The translations under genes and the position numbers were made by a program. A stretch of 64,000 nt of DNA from positions 868,001 through 932,000 of the forward strand of contig NZ_CP084469.1 of assembly GCF_020405205.1 (NCBI RefSeq). The letters run 5' to 3'. This document shows, piece by piece, positions 45,495 to 54,240 of the stretch (position 1 is the stretch's first letter; each line of letters begins with the position of its first letter). The notes under the pieces were generated by a model. That model made no database searches. It had not been told where the DNA came from and was given only the letters and a program-made list of their open reading frames with translations. Origin of the DNA: Natrinema salinisoli. GTDB lineage: Archaea > Halobacteriota > Halobacteria > Halobacteriales > Natrialbaceae.

Positions 45495-46679
45495 ATGAGC
45501 GAGGACTTCTACGATGTTCTCGGCGTGAGCTCCGACGCGTCTACCGAGGAGATCAAACAGGCGTATCGGTCGAAGGCAACCGAGTACCATCCGGACGTCA
45601 GCGACGACCCCGATGCCGAGGAGAAATTCAAGAAAATCCAGAAGGCGAAGCAGGTTCTGACCGACGAGGAGAAGCGCGAGGCCTACGATCAGATGGGCCA
45701 CGAGCGCTACGAACAGGCCGAGAAGCACGGCTTCGATGCCAGCGAGTCCGGCGGTGCCGGCGGCATGGGCGGCGGCCCGTTCGGCGGCATGGGCGGTGGC
45801 GGAATGGGCGGCGGTGGCATGGGTGGCGGCGGCCTCGGCGACCTCTTCGAACAGGTCTTCGGCGGCGGTGGTGGCGGCGGTCGCGGCCGCCGTCGACCGC
45901 GCAAAGGCCGAGACCTTCGAACTGAACTCGAGATCGACCTCGAGGAGGCCTACGAGGGCGCGGAAAAGCAGTTCACTGTCGAGCGGCCGGAGGAGTGCGA
46001 CGTCTGCGAGGGCGAGGGGCATCCGGCCGAGGCCGACGCGGAAACCTGTTCGCAGTGTCAGGGTCGCGGGCAGGTGACGCAAGTCCAGCAGACGCCCCTG
46101 GGCCGGGTCCAGCAGACGACCACCTGTCCCCGCTGTGAAGGCGAGGGGACGCTGTACTCCGAAACCTGCGACGAGTGTCGCGGCGAGGGCTACGTCCGCA
46201 ACGAGGCGACGCTGACCGTCGAGGTGCCGGCCGGGATTCAGGAGGGCCAGACCCTCCGAATGGAAGGTGAGGGCGCGCCGAGCCCCGAAGGCGGCCCCCA
46301 TGGCGACCTGCTGATCGACGTGTCGGTTCGGGAGCACGAGGAGTTCGAACGCGAGGGCGACGACCTGCGCTACCGGCTCCCGATTTCGTTCCCGCAGGCC
46401 ACCTTCGGCGACACCGTCAACGTCCCCACGCTCGAGGGCGGTGCCGAGTTCGAGATCCCGGATGGCACCCAGAGCGGCGAGACGTTCCGCCTCGAGGGGA
46501 AGGGCATGCCGCGCCTGCGCGGCCGCGGACAGGGCGATCTCTACGTGAAAGTCCAGGTCGTCACCCCCGAGAGCCTCAACGAGGATCAGCGCGAGGCGCT
46601 CGAGGAGTTCGCGGAAGCCGGCGGCGACGAGATCGAAGTGAAGGAAGGCTTCTTCGAGAAGATCAAGCGGGCGTTCTAG
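45495..46679 (+). CDS. dnaJ: Molecular chaperone DnaJ (Hsp40)
   Basis: 394 residues, type A J-protein. J domain FYDVLGVSSDASTEEIKQAY with HPD at 32-34; G/F region rich in Gly and Met (GGMGGGPFGGMGGGGMGGGG); zinc centre with four CxxCxGxG motifs, CDVCEGEGHP, CSQCQGRGQV, CPRCEGEGTL and CDECRGEGYV; C-terminal substrate domains with GRGQGDLYVKVQVVTPESLN. Stimulates DnaK and brings it substrates. Start ATG 45495 (MSEDFYDVLGV). Confidence 0.97.
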   Translation: MSEDFYDVLGVSSDASTEEIKQAYRSKATEYHPDVSDDPDAEEKFKKIQKAKQVLTDEEKREAYDQMGHERYEQAEKHGFDASESGGAGGMGGGPFGGMGGGGMGGGGMGGGGLGDLFEQVFGGGGGGGRGRRRPRKGRDLRTELEIDLEEAYEGAEKQFTVERPEECDVCEGEGHPAEADAETCSQCQGRGQVTQVQQTPLGRVQQTTTCPRCEGEGTLYSETCDECRGEGYVRNEATLTVEVPAGIQEGQTLRMEGEGAPSPEGGPHGDLLIDVSVREHEEFEREGDDLRYRLPISFPQATFGDTVNVPTLEGGAEFEIPDGTQSGETFRLEGKGMPRLRGRGQGDLYVKVQVVTPESLNEDQREALEEFAEAGGDEIEVKEGFFEKIKRAF

Positions 46680-47449
46680 GCCGGGGCATGTATCCGGTCC
46701 CGTTTCCCGGATTACAGTATTTAGCGGACGAACCCAGTATGGACCCGAGTCGCGAGGTTCGGTATCCGTTCGTTCGTTGGGGCAGCTGACCGCGAGTTGC
46801 TACGAGCCCGTAGCTAACTGTGGACTGTAGTGGCCACTGGAACCTCTCGACGCAACCGTGCGATTAGATGTGCGTTGACTTCCGGTGGCTACTATCGGTC
46901 TCTGCCGTCGGTACGAACACTGAGTTCGGCCGACGGCGGTGAGGAAATCATTACCGTGCCGGTTCGTACCGAGTGGTTCGGTTGCTCCAGAGACGTATCG
47001 TTGCTACGGAGAAACGCTGACGGGGAGGGCCAGCGTTGGCGCCCCCTGCCAATGGGTGTTCGGTGGGGGCGAGTGGTCCGAAACCGGTGGCAATATGGCA
47101 ATTGACTTCGGTGGATCGATTCCGGATGGCGAGAGTCTGATGATGTCTCGGAGCGGATCTGAGAGCGACTATGCGATCAGGTCCGTCGTTTCTCGCCACT
47201 ACACTCTCGGGTTCGTTGATATCTAACTCTGTTCCCCACATAGTGTGGTAACACGACTGTTATCGCCTCCGATTGCTGTAATGTACTCGGTGATATTCAT
47301 CTCCGTTACGATACCGGTTACATAATCTTCTCGGATACGATACTGCCGTCTGTATAGGGATTCGTGTACCAACGACGATACCGGTGCCAAAACGACTCGC
47401 GTTCGAGGGCGTCGGAATAGTGATCTCCGTACGCCTTCTGCGAGCGGTT
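46680..47449. other. Long intergenic region, 770 bp
   Basis: Between the convergent dnaJ and msrA genes. It contains an imperfect inverted pair TAGTGGCCACTGGAA (46828-46842) and TTCCGGTGGCTACTA (46880-46894), 13 of 15 bases matching, which resembles the word near 43065. Several open frames of 70-96 codons exist on both strands, with shadow-like composition and no motifs. Base composition is lower in GC than the chaperone genes. No gene identified; it may be decayed mobile DNA. Confidence 0.5.
46828..46894. repeat. Imperfect inverted repeat TAGTGGCCACTGGAA / TTCCGGTGGCTACTA
   Basis: Two 15-base arms (46828-46842 and 46880-46894) with 13 matching pairs around a 37-base loop. The related word CAGTGGCTACTA is also seen near grpE (43065-43076). 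Confidence 0.5.
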
Positions 47450-48076
47450 CTAACTCCTCTCTTCCTTTCGCTTCGGGTCACGTGACTGTTCGATGAACGG
47501 AACATCGACCTCGTGGCCTGCGACGTGGGCGTTCAGTTTCGCCGCTGCTGGGGACTCTCTGATCGCCTCGTTGTCGTAGTCCGCTTCGGCGAACGCATCG
47601 GTGATCCATCGTTTTCCGCGAAGGGAGAACTTCTGATGATAGTCTTCCGCGACGTGAAATCGGTCGAGCTCTTCGAGGCGCGTGGTGATTCTCTCCGGAT
47701 CGAACTCGCTTTCGTCTAGATACGATCGCAACCGTCCGTGTTGCTCGGCCGTCTCGGTGAAGAGTATATTCTGGTACTGGCGTTTCCCGGGCTGCTGGTA
47801 CGGGTCGTGTTCCTCGAACGCCCGATCGAGCAACTCGTCGAACGAGAGCTGCTCGGGATCGTACTCGAGTTGCACGACTTCGGAATGATCCCCGATGACC
47901 TCGTAGGAAGGGTCGGGCTTCGTCCCACCGGCGTACCCGACCCGCGTCCGCACGACACCGTCCATCGCACCGAACGTTGCGTCGGGGCCCCAGAAACAGC
48001 CGAGCCCGAACGTCGCTGTCGCTGTATTCGGCGGCACTTGCCTGTCGAACTCCGTGATTACTGTCGGGGTGAGCAT
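47450..48076 (-). CDS. msrA: Peptide-methionine (S)-S-oxide reductase
   Basis: 208 residues. Active-site Cys27 lies in FGLGCFWGPDATFGAMDGVV, followed by RTRVGYAGGTKPDPSYEVIG, then DHSEVVQLEYDP and HDPYQQPGKRQYQNILFT. Repairs oxidised methionine in proteins, S isomer. Start ATG 48076 (MLTPTVITEF); the frame upstream is shadow. No fused MsrB. Resolving cysteine is not obvious in the C-terminus, so thioredoxin/glutaredoxin could reduce it directly. Confidence 0.92.
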   Translation of the reverse strand: MLTPTVITEFDRQVPPNTATATFGLGCFWGPDATFGAMDGVVRTRVGYAGGTKPDPSYEVIGDHSEVVQLEYDPEQLSFDELLDRAFEEHDPYQQPGKRQYQNILFTETAEQHGRLRSYLDESEFDPERITTRLEELDRFHVAEDYHQKFSLRGKRWITDAFAEADYDNEAIRESPAAAKLNAHVAGHEVDVPFIEQSRDPKRKEERS

Positions 48077-48299
48077 TATTGGGATCCGCCGAGGTGTTGT
48101 CAGCGTACGTCGAGACTCGTGGTGCATTCAATTAACCTTGTCTCAGCACCCGGTTTTCTCGCTTCACGAATTCCAGCCCGTTCTAGACGATAATGCGGCC
48201 TGAGTACAACAGTGTAGTACAGAACGCGTCGATAGGTGACTACCGATCCGGACCCTAACATCTCGTCGGTCGTCGTTGCTCTCTTCGAATGGTAACTGA

Positions 48300-48566
48300 C
48301 TACCCCTTCGTGCTCACCACGTCGATCCCGTCGTCCGTCGTGCGGACGTACAGGAGAATATCGTCGGGACCGCTATCGACCACGTCATCGAGTTCGGGCG
48401 CACATCCCATCAATCCGATCTCGCTGAATCCACACGCCTCACAGACCGCCCCGTCGGCCAGCGGTTCGTATCCGTCGTCGCGTTCGGTGGCCGGTAGGTA
48501 GCCGGTATCTTCGATCTGGTCGCCACACGCCGAACATTCCAACGTCGGTGTCGAGACGAGTTCCAT
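48300..48566 (-). CDS. Zinc-finger small protein (88 aa)
   Basis: 88 residues from ATG 48566 (MELVSTPTLECSACGDQIED). Cysteine pairs CSAC (near residue 11) and CEAC (near 44) suggest a zinc ribbon spaced 29 residues, with a further Cys at CAPEL. The rest is acidic (ELDDVVDSGPDDILLYVRTT). Function unknown. An in-frame ATG at 48593 would add nine residues. Confidence 0.68.
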   Translation of the reverse strand: MELVSTPTLECSACGDQIEDTGYLPATERDDGYEPLADGAVCEACGFSEIGLMGCAPELDDVVDSGPDDILLYVRTTDDGIDVVSTKG

Positions 48567-48714
48567 GTGATACGCAAGGAGCACCGGGCACATAGAACGC
48601 TCGCCCGATAGCCGCGGGACGCGACCCTGTTGACTGGTATCCGTCCTCCGAGGAGAGTGTCACGGTATCATTCACCATGGATTATGGTCGGTGCGACCGA
48701 AGTACCGAACGCAC

Positions 48715-49308
48715 ATGTCATCACAACGAATCCTGCTTCTCGCCGGCGATTTCGTCGAGGACTACGAGGTAATGGTGCCGTTTCAGGCGCTCGAGATGGT
48801 CGGCCACGAAGTCCACGCCGTCTGTCCGGACAAGGAGAGCGGTGATACCTGTCCGACGGCGATCCACGACTTCGAGGGCGACCAGACCTATACCGAGAAG
48901 CCGGGCCATCAGTTCGAACTGAATCACGACTTCGACGCCGTCGAGCCGTCCGAGTACGACGCGCTGGTCGTCCCCGGCGGCCGCGCACCCGAATACCTCC
49001 GGACCTACGACGCGGTCCTCGAGCACGTCCGACACTTCTTCGAGGCGGACAAACCCGTCGCCTGCCTGTGTCACGGCGTTCAGCTCCTCGCCGCGGCGGA
49101 CGTCCTCGACGGCCGGACCTGTACCGGCTATCCGGCGCTCGAGACGGACGTCCGAACCGCCGGCGGCGACTGGGCTGAGGGCGTGACGCGAGACGGGAAT
49201 CTCGTGACGGGGCAGGCGTGGCCGGACCATCCCGAGTGGCTCGCCCAATTCCTCGAGTGTCTCGGAACCGATATCGATCACGCCGAGCCGGCTGCTGCAG
49301 ACGACTGA
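48715..49308 (+). CDS. DJ-1/PfpI family protein
   Basis: 197 residues. Flavodoxin-like fold with nucleophile Cys119 in [16 protein letters not shown], Glu15 in [16 protein letters not shown] and [16 protein letters not shown] before the elbow. Family members are proteases/deglycases or chaperones that respond to stress. The C-terminal [20 protein letters not shown] segment belongs to the PfpI group. The start ATG 48715 is chosen; the frame also reads GTG 48691. Confidence 0.88.
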   Translation: MSSQRILLLAGDFVEDYEVMVPFQALEMVGHEVHAVCPDKESGDTCPTAIHDFEGDQTYTEKPGHQFELNHDFDAVEPSEYDALVVPGGRAPEYLRTYDAVLEHVRHFFEADKPVACLCHGVQLLAAADVLDGRTCTGYPALETDVRTAGGDWAEGVTRDGNLVTGQAWPDHPEWLAQFLECLGTDIDHAEPAAADD

Positions 49309-49420
49309 GTAACGCCGGCACCAGGCGTTGCCGACGAGTCCCGTCGTATGGGGGTATAAAACGGGGCTGCCGTCATAGTGAGTCGGCGCGCTTTTTCCGC
49401 CCCGGTACAGAGAGTTCGGT

Positions 49421-50161
49421 ATGAACGCTGGGACGGTCGACGACTTGCTCACCCGCGAGCTCCGCGACGACACCATCGCGCTCGTCGACGCGACGGGCCG
49501 GGAGTACGACTACCACTGGCTGTGTACGACCTCGTGGAAGGCCGGCAACTTCCTGCGGCACGCGGGGGTTCGCGACGGGGTCTCCGTCGGCGTCGTCGGC
49601 AACGGTCCCCTCGCACTGCTGGCCTTTTTCGGAACGACGCTGCTCGAGGGAACCACCCGGTTCGACCCACCGAGAGATCTCACGGACGAGGACGACTTCC
49701 GAACGCTCGTCGCGCCCGTCGACCGGCTCGCGGACTACGAGCTCCCCCGCGGCGCGCAGCGAGTCGGCTACGGTGACGAACCCGACGCACCGGGCGTCCA
49801 CCACTTCGACGCGGGCCTCTGGAGCGAGAACCCATCGTTCCCGCCGCTCTCGATCGATCCCGAGACAACCATCTTGACCGACGGCGAACGGACCGTCACT
49901 CACGGGCAGGTACTCGAGGCCGTACGCGAAATTCTCGAGGAATACGACCTCGGGGCGGACGATCGTGTCGTCGTCCGTGCGCCGCTGTCGGATCCCCGGA
50001 CCGTCGTGGCCGGCGTGATCGCGCCGCTGCTGGCCAAGGGTGTCATCGTGCTTCCGGGCGACGAGACTGGGACTGCGGACGAGCGGGGGAGCTACGCCGT
50101 CTCGAGCGAGTCAGTTCCGGAGCCGAACCGGATCGATCTCGAGGCGGTCTCCTTCCGATAG
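49421..50161 (+). CDS. Acyl-CoA-synthetase-like stand-alone fragment
   Basis: 246 residues. N-terminal part reads like the first section of an ANL enzyme (TVDDLLTRELRDDTIALVDA, FLRHAGVRDGVSVGVVGNGP, LALLAFFGTTLLEGTTRFDP), including the ALLAFFGT strand-helix unit. But the central P-loop and the catalytic Lys domain are absent, and the C-terminal 100 residues restart a similar unit (TILTDGERTVTHGQVLEAV, RTVVAGVIAPLLAKGVIVLP). A duplicated N-terminal unit is possible. So it probably is not a working ligase; it may be a regulator or a family of its own. It has a TATA-like GTATAAAAC about 60 bp upstream. Confidence 0.7.
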   Translation: MNAGTVDDLLTRELRDDTIALVDATGREYDYHWLCTTSWKAGNFLRHAGVRDGVSVGVVGNGPLALLAFFGTTLLEGTTRFDPPRDLTDEDDFRTLVAPVDRLADYELPRGAQRVGYGDEPDAPGVHHFDAGLWSENPSFPPLSIDPETTILTDGERTVTHGQVLEAVREILEEYDLGADDRVVVRAPLSDPRTVVAGVIAPLLAKGVIVLPGDETGTADERGSYAVSSESVPEPNRIDLEAVSFR

Positions 50162-50185
50162 GTGCGAGCGGCTCTCACAGCCCGC

Positions 50186-51769
50186 TTACAGTTCTCGGTA
50201 CAGCAATCCCTCGACGGCTGGTCCGGACAGGACCTCGCCCTCGTGAGTGAACCGCGAGCCGTGACAGGGACAGTCCCAGGTCCGCTCGGCGTCGTTCCAC
50301 CGGACCAGACACCCCATGTGGGGACAGGTCGCCGAAACGGCGTGCGTCGTCCCCGAGTCGTCGCGGTAGAGTCCGACGGGCTGGCTCGTCCGCCGAACGA
50401 CGCGGGCGTCGCCGGGCGGAATGTCGGCCGCGCCGTCGGCTCCGAGCGACGCGAGCAGCGACTTGATTCGGTCGCCCACGAAACTGCCGCCGACTTTCGC
50501 GTTCTCCTCGAGGAAGCGCTTCGCGGAGGCTCCGGGCGTCAGTCGCTGCGGGTCGAACACGTCGGCCCAGGGGTTCGATCCCTCGGTGATCAGATCGGCG
50601 AGGATCATCCCCGCGGCGGTGCCGTTCGTCATTCCCCAGCCTTTGAACCCCGTTCCGACGTAGACGTGCTCCGACAGCGGATCGATCGGTCCGATGAAGG
50701 GCACCTGATCGACCGGGTAGTAGTCCATCGTCGACCAGCGGTACTCGACCGACTCGACGTCGAAATGCTCGCGGGCGAAGGCTTCGCAGCGCCGGTACCG
50801 CTCGGACGTCGGCGGTCCGTCGAGCCCCGGCTTGTGGCTCTGGCCGCCGACGATCAGGAGCTCACTGGTCTCGTCACCCGCGGGTTCCGCATCGTCGGCG
50901 ACCGAATACGGCCGCATCGTCGCCGGCGGCGATGCGGTGTTGTAGAACATCCCCTCGGGCGGCGTTCCGTCGATTCGAACCGCGAGCAGATACGCGCGGT
51001 GAGGGTGCATCCGCGCGAAGTACCCGGCGCGATCGACGACCGGATAGTGCGTCGCGACGACCACGTCGCCGGCGACGACGTCACCGTGCTCCGTCTCGAC
51101 GCGGCACGGCGTTCCGGGATCGATATCGAGCGCCCGTGTCTCCTCGAAGACGTAGCTGCCGTCCCCGTGGACCTGTTCGGCGATGGCGAGCAGATACTTC
51201 CGCGGGTGGAACTGGGCCTGGTCGTCGAAGCGGACCGCCCCGTCGACGTCGAACGGGAGCGGCGTCTCCTCGACGTACGAGGCCGGCAGGCCCAGCCGCT
51301 GGGCCGCGTCGACCTCGTCGCGAACCTGCTCGAGATCGTCGGCCGAGGCCGCGTAGGTGTACGCGTCCGTTCGCTGAAAGTCACAGTCGATGTCCCCGTC
51401 GTCGACTCGGCGTTCGACTTCCTCGATCGCCGCCTCGTTGGCGTTCGCGTACTGCCTGGCTTTCTCCTCACCGAACCGAGAAACGAGCGTCTCGTAGTAC
51501 AGCCCGTGCTGGGAGGTCAGCTTCGCCGTCGTGTGGCCGGTGGTACTCTCGACGATTCGATCCGACTCGAGGACCGCGACGCTTCGACCGGTCTCTTTCA
51601 GGTTGATCGCCGCGCTCAACCCGGTGATGCCGCCGCCGACGACTGCCACGTCGACGTCGAGGTCGCCCTCGAAGGGGTCGTAGTCGGTCGTCGGGGTCGT
51701 GGCCAACCAGAGCGACTCCGGTCGCGGGGCTTCGGATGCGGGTTCGATATCGTCCGACACTGGGATCAC
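50186..51769 (-). CDS. FAD-dependent oxidoreductase with C-terminal Rieske domain
   Basis: 527 residues. N-terminal FAD-binding DAO-type fold: VDVAVVGGGITGLSAAINLK near residue 40, with an Arg-rich HTTAKLTSQHGLYYETLVSR and WSTMDYYPVDQVPFIGPIDP near the catalytic end, then VYVGTGFKGWGMTNGTAAGM. The last 80 residues are a Rieske [2Fe-2S] domain: AVSATCPHMGCLVRWND and WDCPCHGSRFTHEGEV (C-x-H and C-x2-H). Oxidises an amine or amino acid-like substrate, with the Rieske centre passing electrons. The start ATG 51769 (MIPVSDDIEPA) is the best but later ones are possible. It lies upstream of the MFS gene's stop, same strand. Confidence 0.88.
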   Translation of the reverse strand: MIPVSDDIEPASEAPRPESLWLATTPTTDYDPFEGDLDVDVAVVGGGITGLSAAINLKETGRSVAVLESDRIVESTTGHTTAKLTSQHGLYYETLVSRFGEEKARQYANANEAAIEEVERRVDDGDIDCDFQRTDAYTYAASADDLEQVRDEVDAAQRLGLPASYVEETPLPFDVDGAVRFDDQAQFHPRKYLLAIAEQVHGDGSYVFEETRALDIDPGTPCRVETEHGDVVAGDVVVATHYPVVDRAGYFARMHPHRAYLLAVRIDGTPPEGMFYNTASPPATMRPYSVADDAEPAGDETSELLIVGGQSHKPGLDGPPTSERYRRCEAFAREHFDVESVEYRWSTMDYYPVDQVPFIGPIDPLSEHVYVGTGFKGWGMTNGTAAGMILADLITEGSNPWADVFDPQRLTPGASAKRFLEENAKVGGSFVGDRIKSLLASLGADGAADIPPGDARVVRRTSQPVGLYRDDSGTTHAVSATCPHMGCLVRWNDAERTWDCPCHGSRFTHEGEVLSGPAVEGLLYREL

Positions 51770-51864
51770 CGACTCGTGCTATCCACACCCGGTGAAAAAG
51801 GGATCAGGGGTGAGAGTGCTCGCTCGAGCGCTGGTCCACCCTACGGGAGGCGTCGATTCGGATT

Positions 51865-53067
51865 CTAGCCGCTGTGGAATCGCCGTGTCCCGAGCCCGAC
51901 TGCGGCGATGCCGGCGACGACAGCGGCGGCGACGAACACGTCCCCGACGCCCGCGATCGGAACGAGCGCGCCGAACAGTACCGGCGAGAGGAACTGTCCC
52001 GTGTAGCCGAACGAGGCGACGTAGGAGCTGAACTGGCCCTGTCGATCCGGCGGTGCGAACGCTTCGATCCACGCGAACGTCGACGGGAACACCAGCCCGA
52101 GACCGAGGCCGAACAGTATCACCGGGAGCGCTGCACCGACGGCGGTTCCCACCACCGTCGCAATCCCGAATCCGGCCGTCCAGAGGACGAACGCCACACT
52201 CACGAGCGTCGAGCGGTCGACGTACCGAAGCAGCCGATCGTACGCGAGAGCCGAGACGCCGCCCGCGGCACCGTTCGCCGCCAGATAGAGGCTGATATCC
52301 AGGGATGCAGTCACGCCGATCCCGGCGAGAAATTGCGGGTAAAAGACGACGATCACGTACAGCAGCGCGTTCGCACCGAAGTACAGCACGTACACGAGCG
52401 GAAGCGCGGGCCGATCGCGGAACACGGCGAGGATCTCGGTGATACCGCCGGGAGTCTCGTCGCTCCTCCCGCTCCCATCTGCGGCTGCATTGTCAGCGTC
52501 GCTCGAGGAACGCGTTTCGGGGATCGTCGCCGAGGCGAGGGCGCCCAGCGGGAGCGCGACGAGATAGACGCCGAACGGGGCGTTCCACGCGAGGGCACCG
52601 GCGGCGCCGCCGATCAGCGGCCACACCGCGGCACCGGCGCTGTTCGCGCTGCTCCGATAGCCGAGCGCGCGTTCCATCGCCTGCCCCTCGTAGAGCTCGT
52701 AGATGAGCACCGTGACCGACGTGTACACCGCGGCGGTACCGAGCCCGAGGACGACTCGAGAGGCCAGGAGCGGATAGAACGAGTCGACGACCAGTCCCGC
52801 GCCACCGCCCAGGCCGTAGACGAGCAGGCCGACGACGAAGGGGCGGCGCGGACCGATTCGATCGACGAGCGATCCCACGAGCGGGCTCGCGAGCACGATT
52901 ACGCCGCCGTGGGTCGTGATGATGAGGCCGGCCGCGGAGCCGGAGACGCCGAGTTCGCGCTGGATCTGCGGGACGATCGGTCCGAGGATCGCCCCCGCCA
53001 TGACCGTCAGCGTCGCTGCCCCGACCAGCACCCAGAGGGACCGCCGAAGCTCCGTCGCGGTTGCCAC
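51865..53067 (-). CDS. MFS transporter
   Basis: 400 residues, twelve membrane helices. Begins SLWVLVGAATLTVMAGAILG, continues VIVLASPLVGSLVDRIGPRR (the helix 2-3 motif A-like GSLVDRIGPRRPFV) and VLGLGTAAVYTSVTVLIYEL. The linker between halves is at SSSDADNAAADGSGRSDETP. Substrate unknown; a drug or sugar exporter is possible. It is divergent from the TrxR-like gene over 188 bp holding a perfect inverted repeat. Confidence 0.88.
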   Translation of the reverse strand: MATATELRRSLWVLVGAATLTVMAGAILGPIVPQIQRELGVSGSAAGLIITTHGGVIVLASPLVGSLVDRIGPRRPFVVGLLVYGLGGGAGLVVDSFYPLLASRVVLGLGTAAVYTSVTVLIYELYEGQAMERALGYRSSANSAGAAVWPLIGGAAGALAWNAPFGVYLVALPLGALASATIPETRSSSDADNAAADGSGRSDETPGGITEILAVFRDRPALPLVYVLYFGANALLYVIVVFYPQFLAGIGVTASLDISLYLAANGAAGGVSALAYDRLLRYVDRSTLVSVAFVLWTAGFGIATVVGTAVGAALPVILFGLGLGLVFPSTFAWIEAFAPPDRQGQFSSYVASFGYTGQFLSPVLFGALVPIAGVGDVFVAAAVVAGIAAVGLGTRRFHSG

Positions 53068-53134
53068 TGGGTTCGCCTCGGGCGAGGAATATCAACAGGA
53101 TTGCGGTCGCGGCGGATCGGTCGTTCTCCTGGAG

Positions 53135-53165
53135 GTCTCCGCTCGAGACTGCAGCGAGCGGAGAC
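53135..53165. promoter_or_regulatory. Perfect 10-bp inverted repeat between divergent genes
   Basis: GTCTCCGCTC (53135-53144) and GAGCGGAGAC (53156-53165), 11-base loop, about 70 bp before the MFS start and 90 bp before the TrxR-like start. It could be an operator for a dimeric regulator or the base of a stem-loop. Confidence 0.5.
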
Positions 53166-53255
53166 GGACGGTGTCGGCGTCGGGTATGCCAGCGCTCGTG
53201 ACAGTCACGCAGGCCGGTGAAATCGTTTATTTTGCCGTTCGTGGTCGGATCGGCC

Positions 53256-53813
53256 ATGCCAGACGTTGTAATCGTCGGCGGTGGCCCCGCCGGCCTGAGC
53301 GCAGCGCTCTTCACCGCGAAGAACGGGCTCGAGACCGTCGTCTTCGATACCGACGAGACGTGGATGCACAAGGCCCACCTGTTCAACTATCCAGGCATTC
53401 GGAGCATCAGCGGCGATGAATTCATGGAACTCACGCGCGGCCAGGTCCGAGATCGCGGTGCGGACGTCCGTGTCGGCGAGGAAGTCGCCGACGTCGACCC
53501 CGGCGACGGCGGCTTCCGGGTCGACACCGAAGACGGCGAGTACGACGCCGACTACCTCGTGTTGGCGACCGGCGCGGATCGCTCGATGGCGAAGGAGCTG
53601 GGGGTCGAGTTCGACGACGATGGCACCGTCGACGTCGACCTCGATACGGAGACGAGCATCGACGACCTGTACGCGACGGGCGCGATGGTCCGGGACGAGG
53701 AGTGGCAGGCTGTCATCGCCGCGGGCGACGGCGCGTCGGCGGCGCTCGATATCCTCAGCAAGGAGAAAGGGGAGCACTTCCACGATTTCGACGTGCCGGA
53801 CGACGTCCCGTAA
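53256..53813 (+). CDS. TrxR-like FAD protein (partial fold)
   Basis: 185 residues. Begins MPDVVIVGGGPAGLSAALFT with the GGGPAG dinucleotide-binding motif, ETVVFDTDETWMHKAHLFNY and LVLATGADRSMAKELGVEFD, then ends DLYATGAMVRDEEWQAVIAA and GDGASAALDILSKEKGEHF. So it has the FAD domain of thioredoxin reductase-like flavoproteins but not the separate NADPH domain or the CxxC disulfide. Members of this short group may act as single-domain oxidoreductases or partners of another subunit. TATA-like TTTATTTTG is about 25 bp before the ATG. Confidence 0.82.
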   Translation: MPDVVIVGGGPAGLSAALFTAKNGLETVVFDTDETWMHKAHLFNYPGIRSISGDEFMELTRGQVRDRGADVRVGEEVADVDPGDGGFRVDTEDGEYDADYLVLATGADRSMAKELGVEFDDDGTVDVDLDTETSIDDLYATGAMVRDEEWQAVIAAGDGASAALDILSKEKGEHFHDFDVPDDVP

Positions 53814-53934
53814 CTCGTGGGACGGAGCACTGTCGAGGCTCAGTATCCGACAGCAGCGACCGGACTCCTGACGGTGGTCCGCACGGGTGCGTCAGGCCGT
53901 CGGCTACAAGGGCTCTCGCGACGAACATCACGCC

Positions 53935-54210
53935 GTGCAACTCGAGTGCGTCTTCTTCGGCCCCTTTCGCGACGCGGTCGGCGAGAAGACCGTTCGTTTC
54001 GAAACGGACGCCGAAACCGTCGGCGAACTACTTGTCGATCTCGAGGCGACGCACCCGGGACTCGAGGGCGAACTCGTGGCCGACGGCGGGCTGGCGGGGG
54101 ACACAGTCGTTACCCGAGACGGAAAGAACGTCGTCCACATCGATGGCCTCGAGACGGATCTCGATGAGGACGCGGTGATCCGGCTGGTGCCGTCGGTCTA
54201 CGGGGGCTGA
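53935..54210 (+). CDS. MoaD/ThiS-family ubiquitin-like protein (SAMP-type)
   Basis: 91 residues, beta-grasp fold. GTG 53935 starts VQLECVFFGPFRDAVGEKTV, and the protein ends RLVPSVYGG with the diglycine needed for adenylation/thiocarboxylation or for conjugation. It could supply sulfur for molybdopterin synthesis or act as a protein modifier (SAMP). The tungsten-type AOR gene lies just after it on the other strand. Upstream in-frame ATG 53887 is not supported. Confidence 0.85.
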   Translation: MQLECVFFGPFRDAVGEKTVRFETDAETVGELLVDLEATHPGLEGELVADGGLAGDTVVTRDGKNVVHIDGLETDLDEDAVIRLVPSVYGG

Positions 54211-54240
54211 CCGGTCGCGACGAGTCGACGCCCGGAATCC

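Noticed and set aside
46892-47505. Several 70-96 codon frames between dnaJ and msrA
   Set aside because: No cysteine pairs, signal peptides, membrane segments or start context; composition as expected of chance frames.
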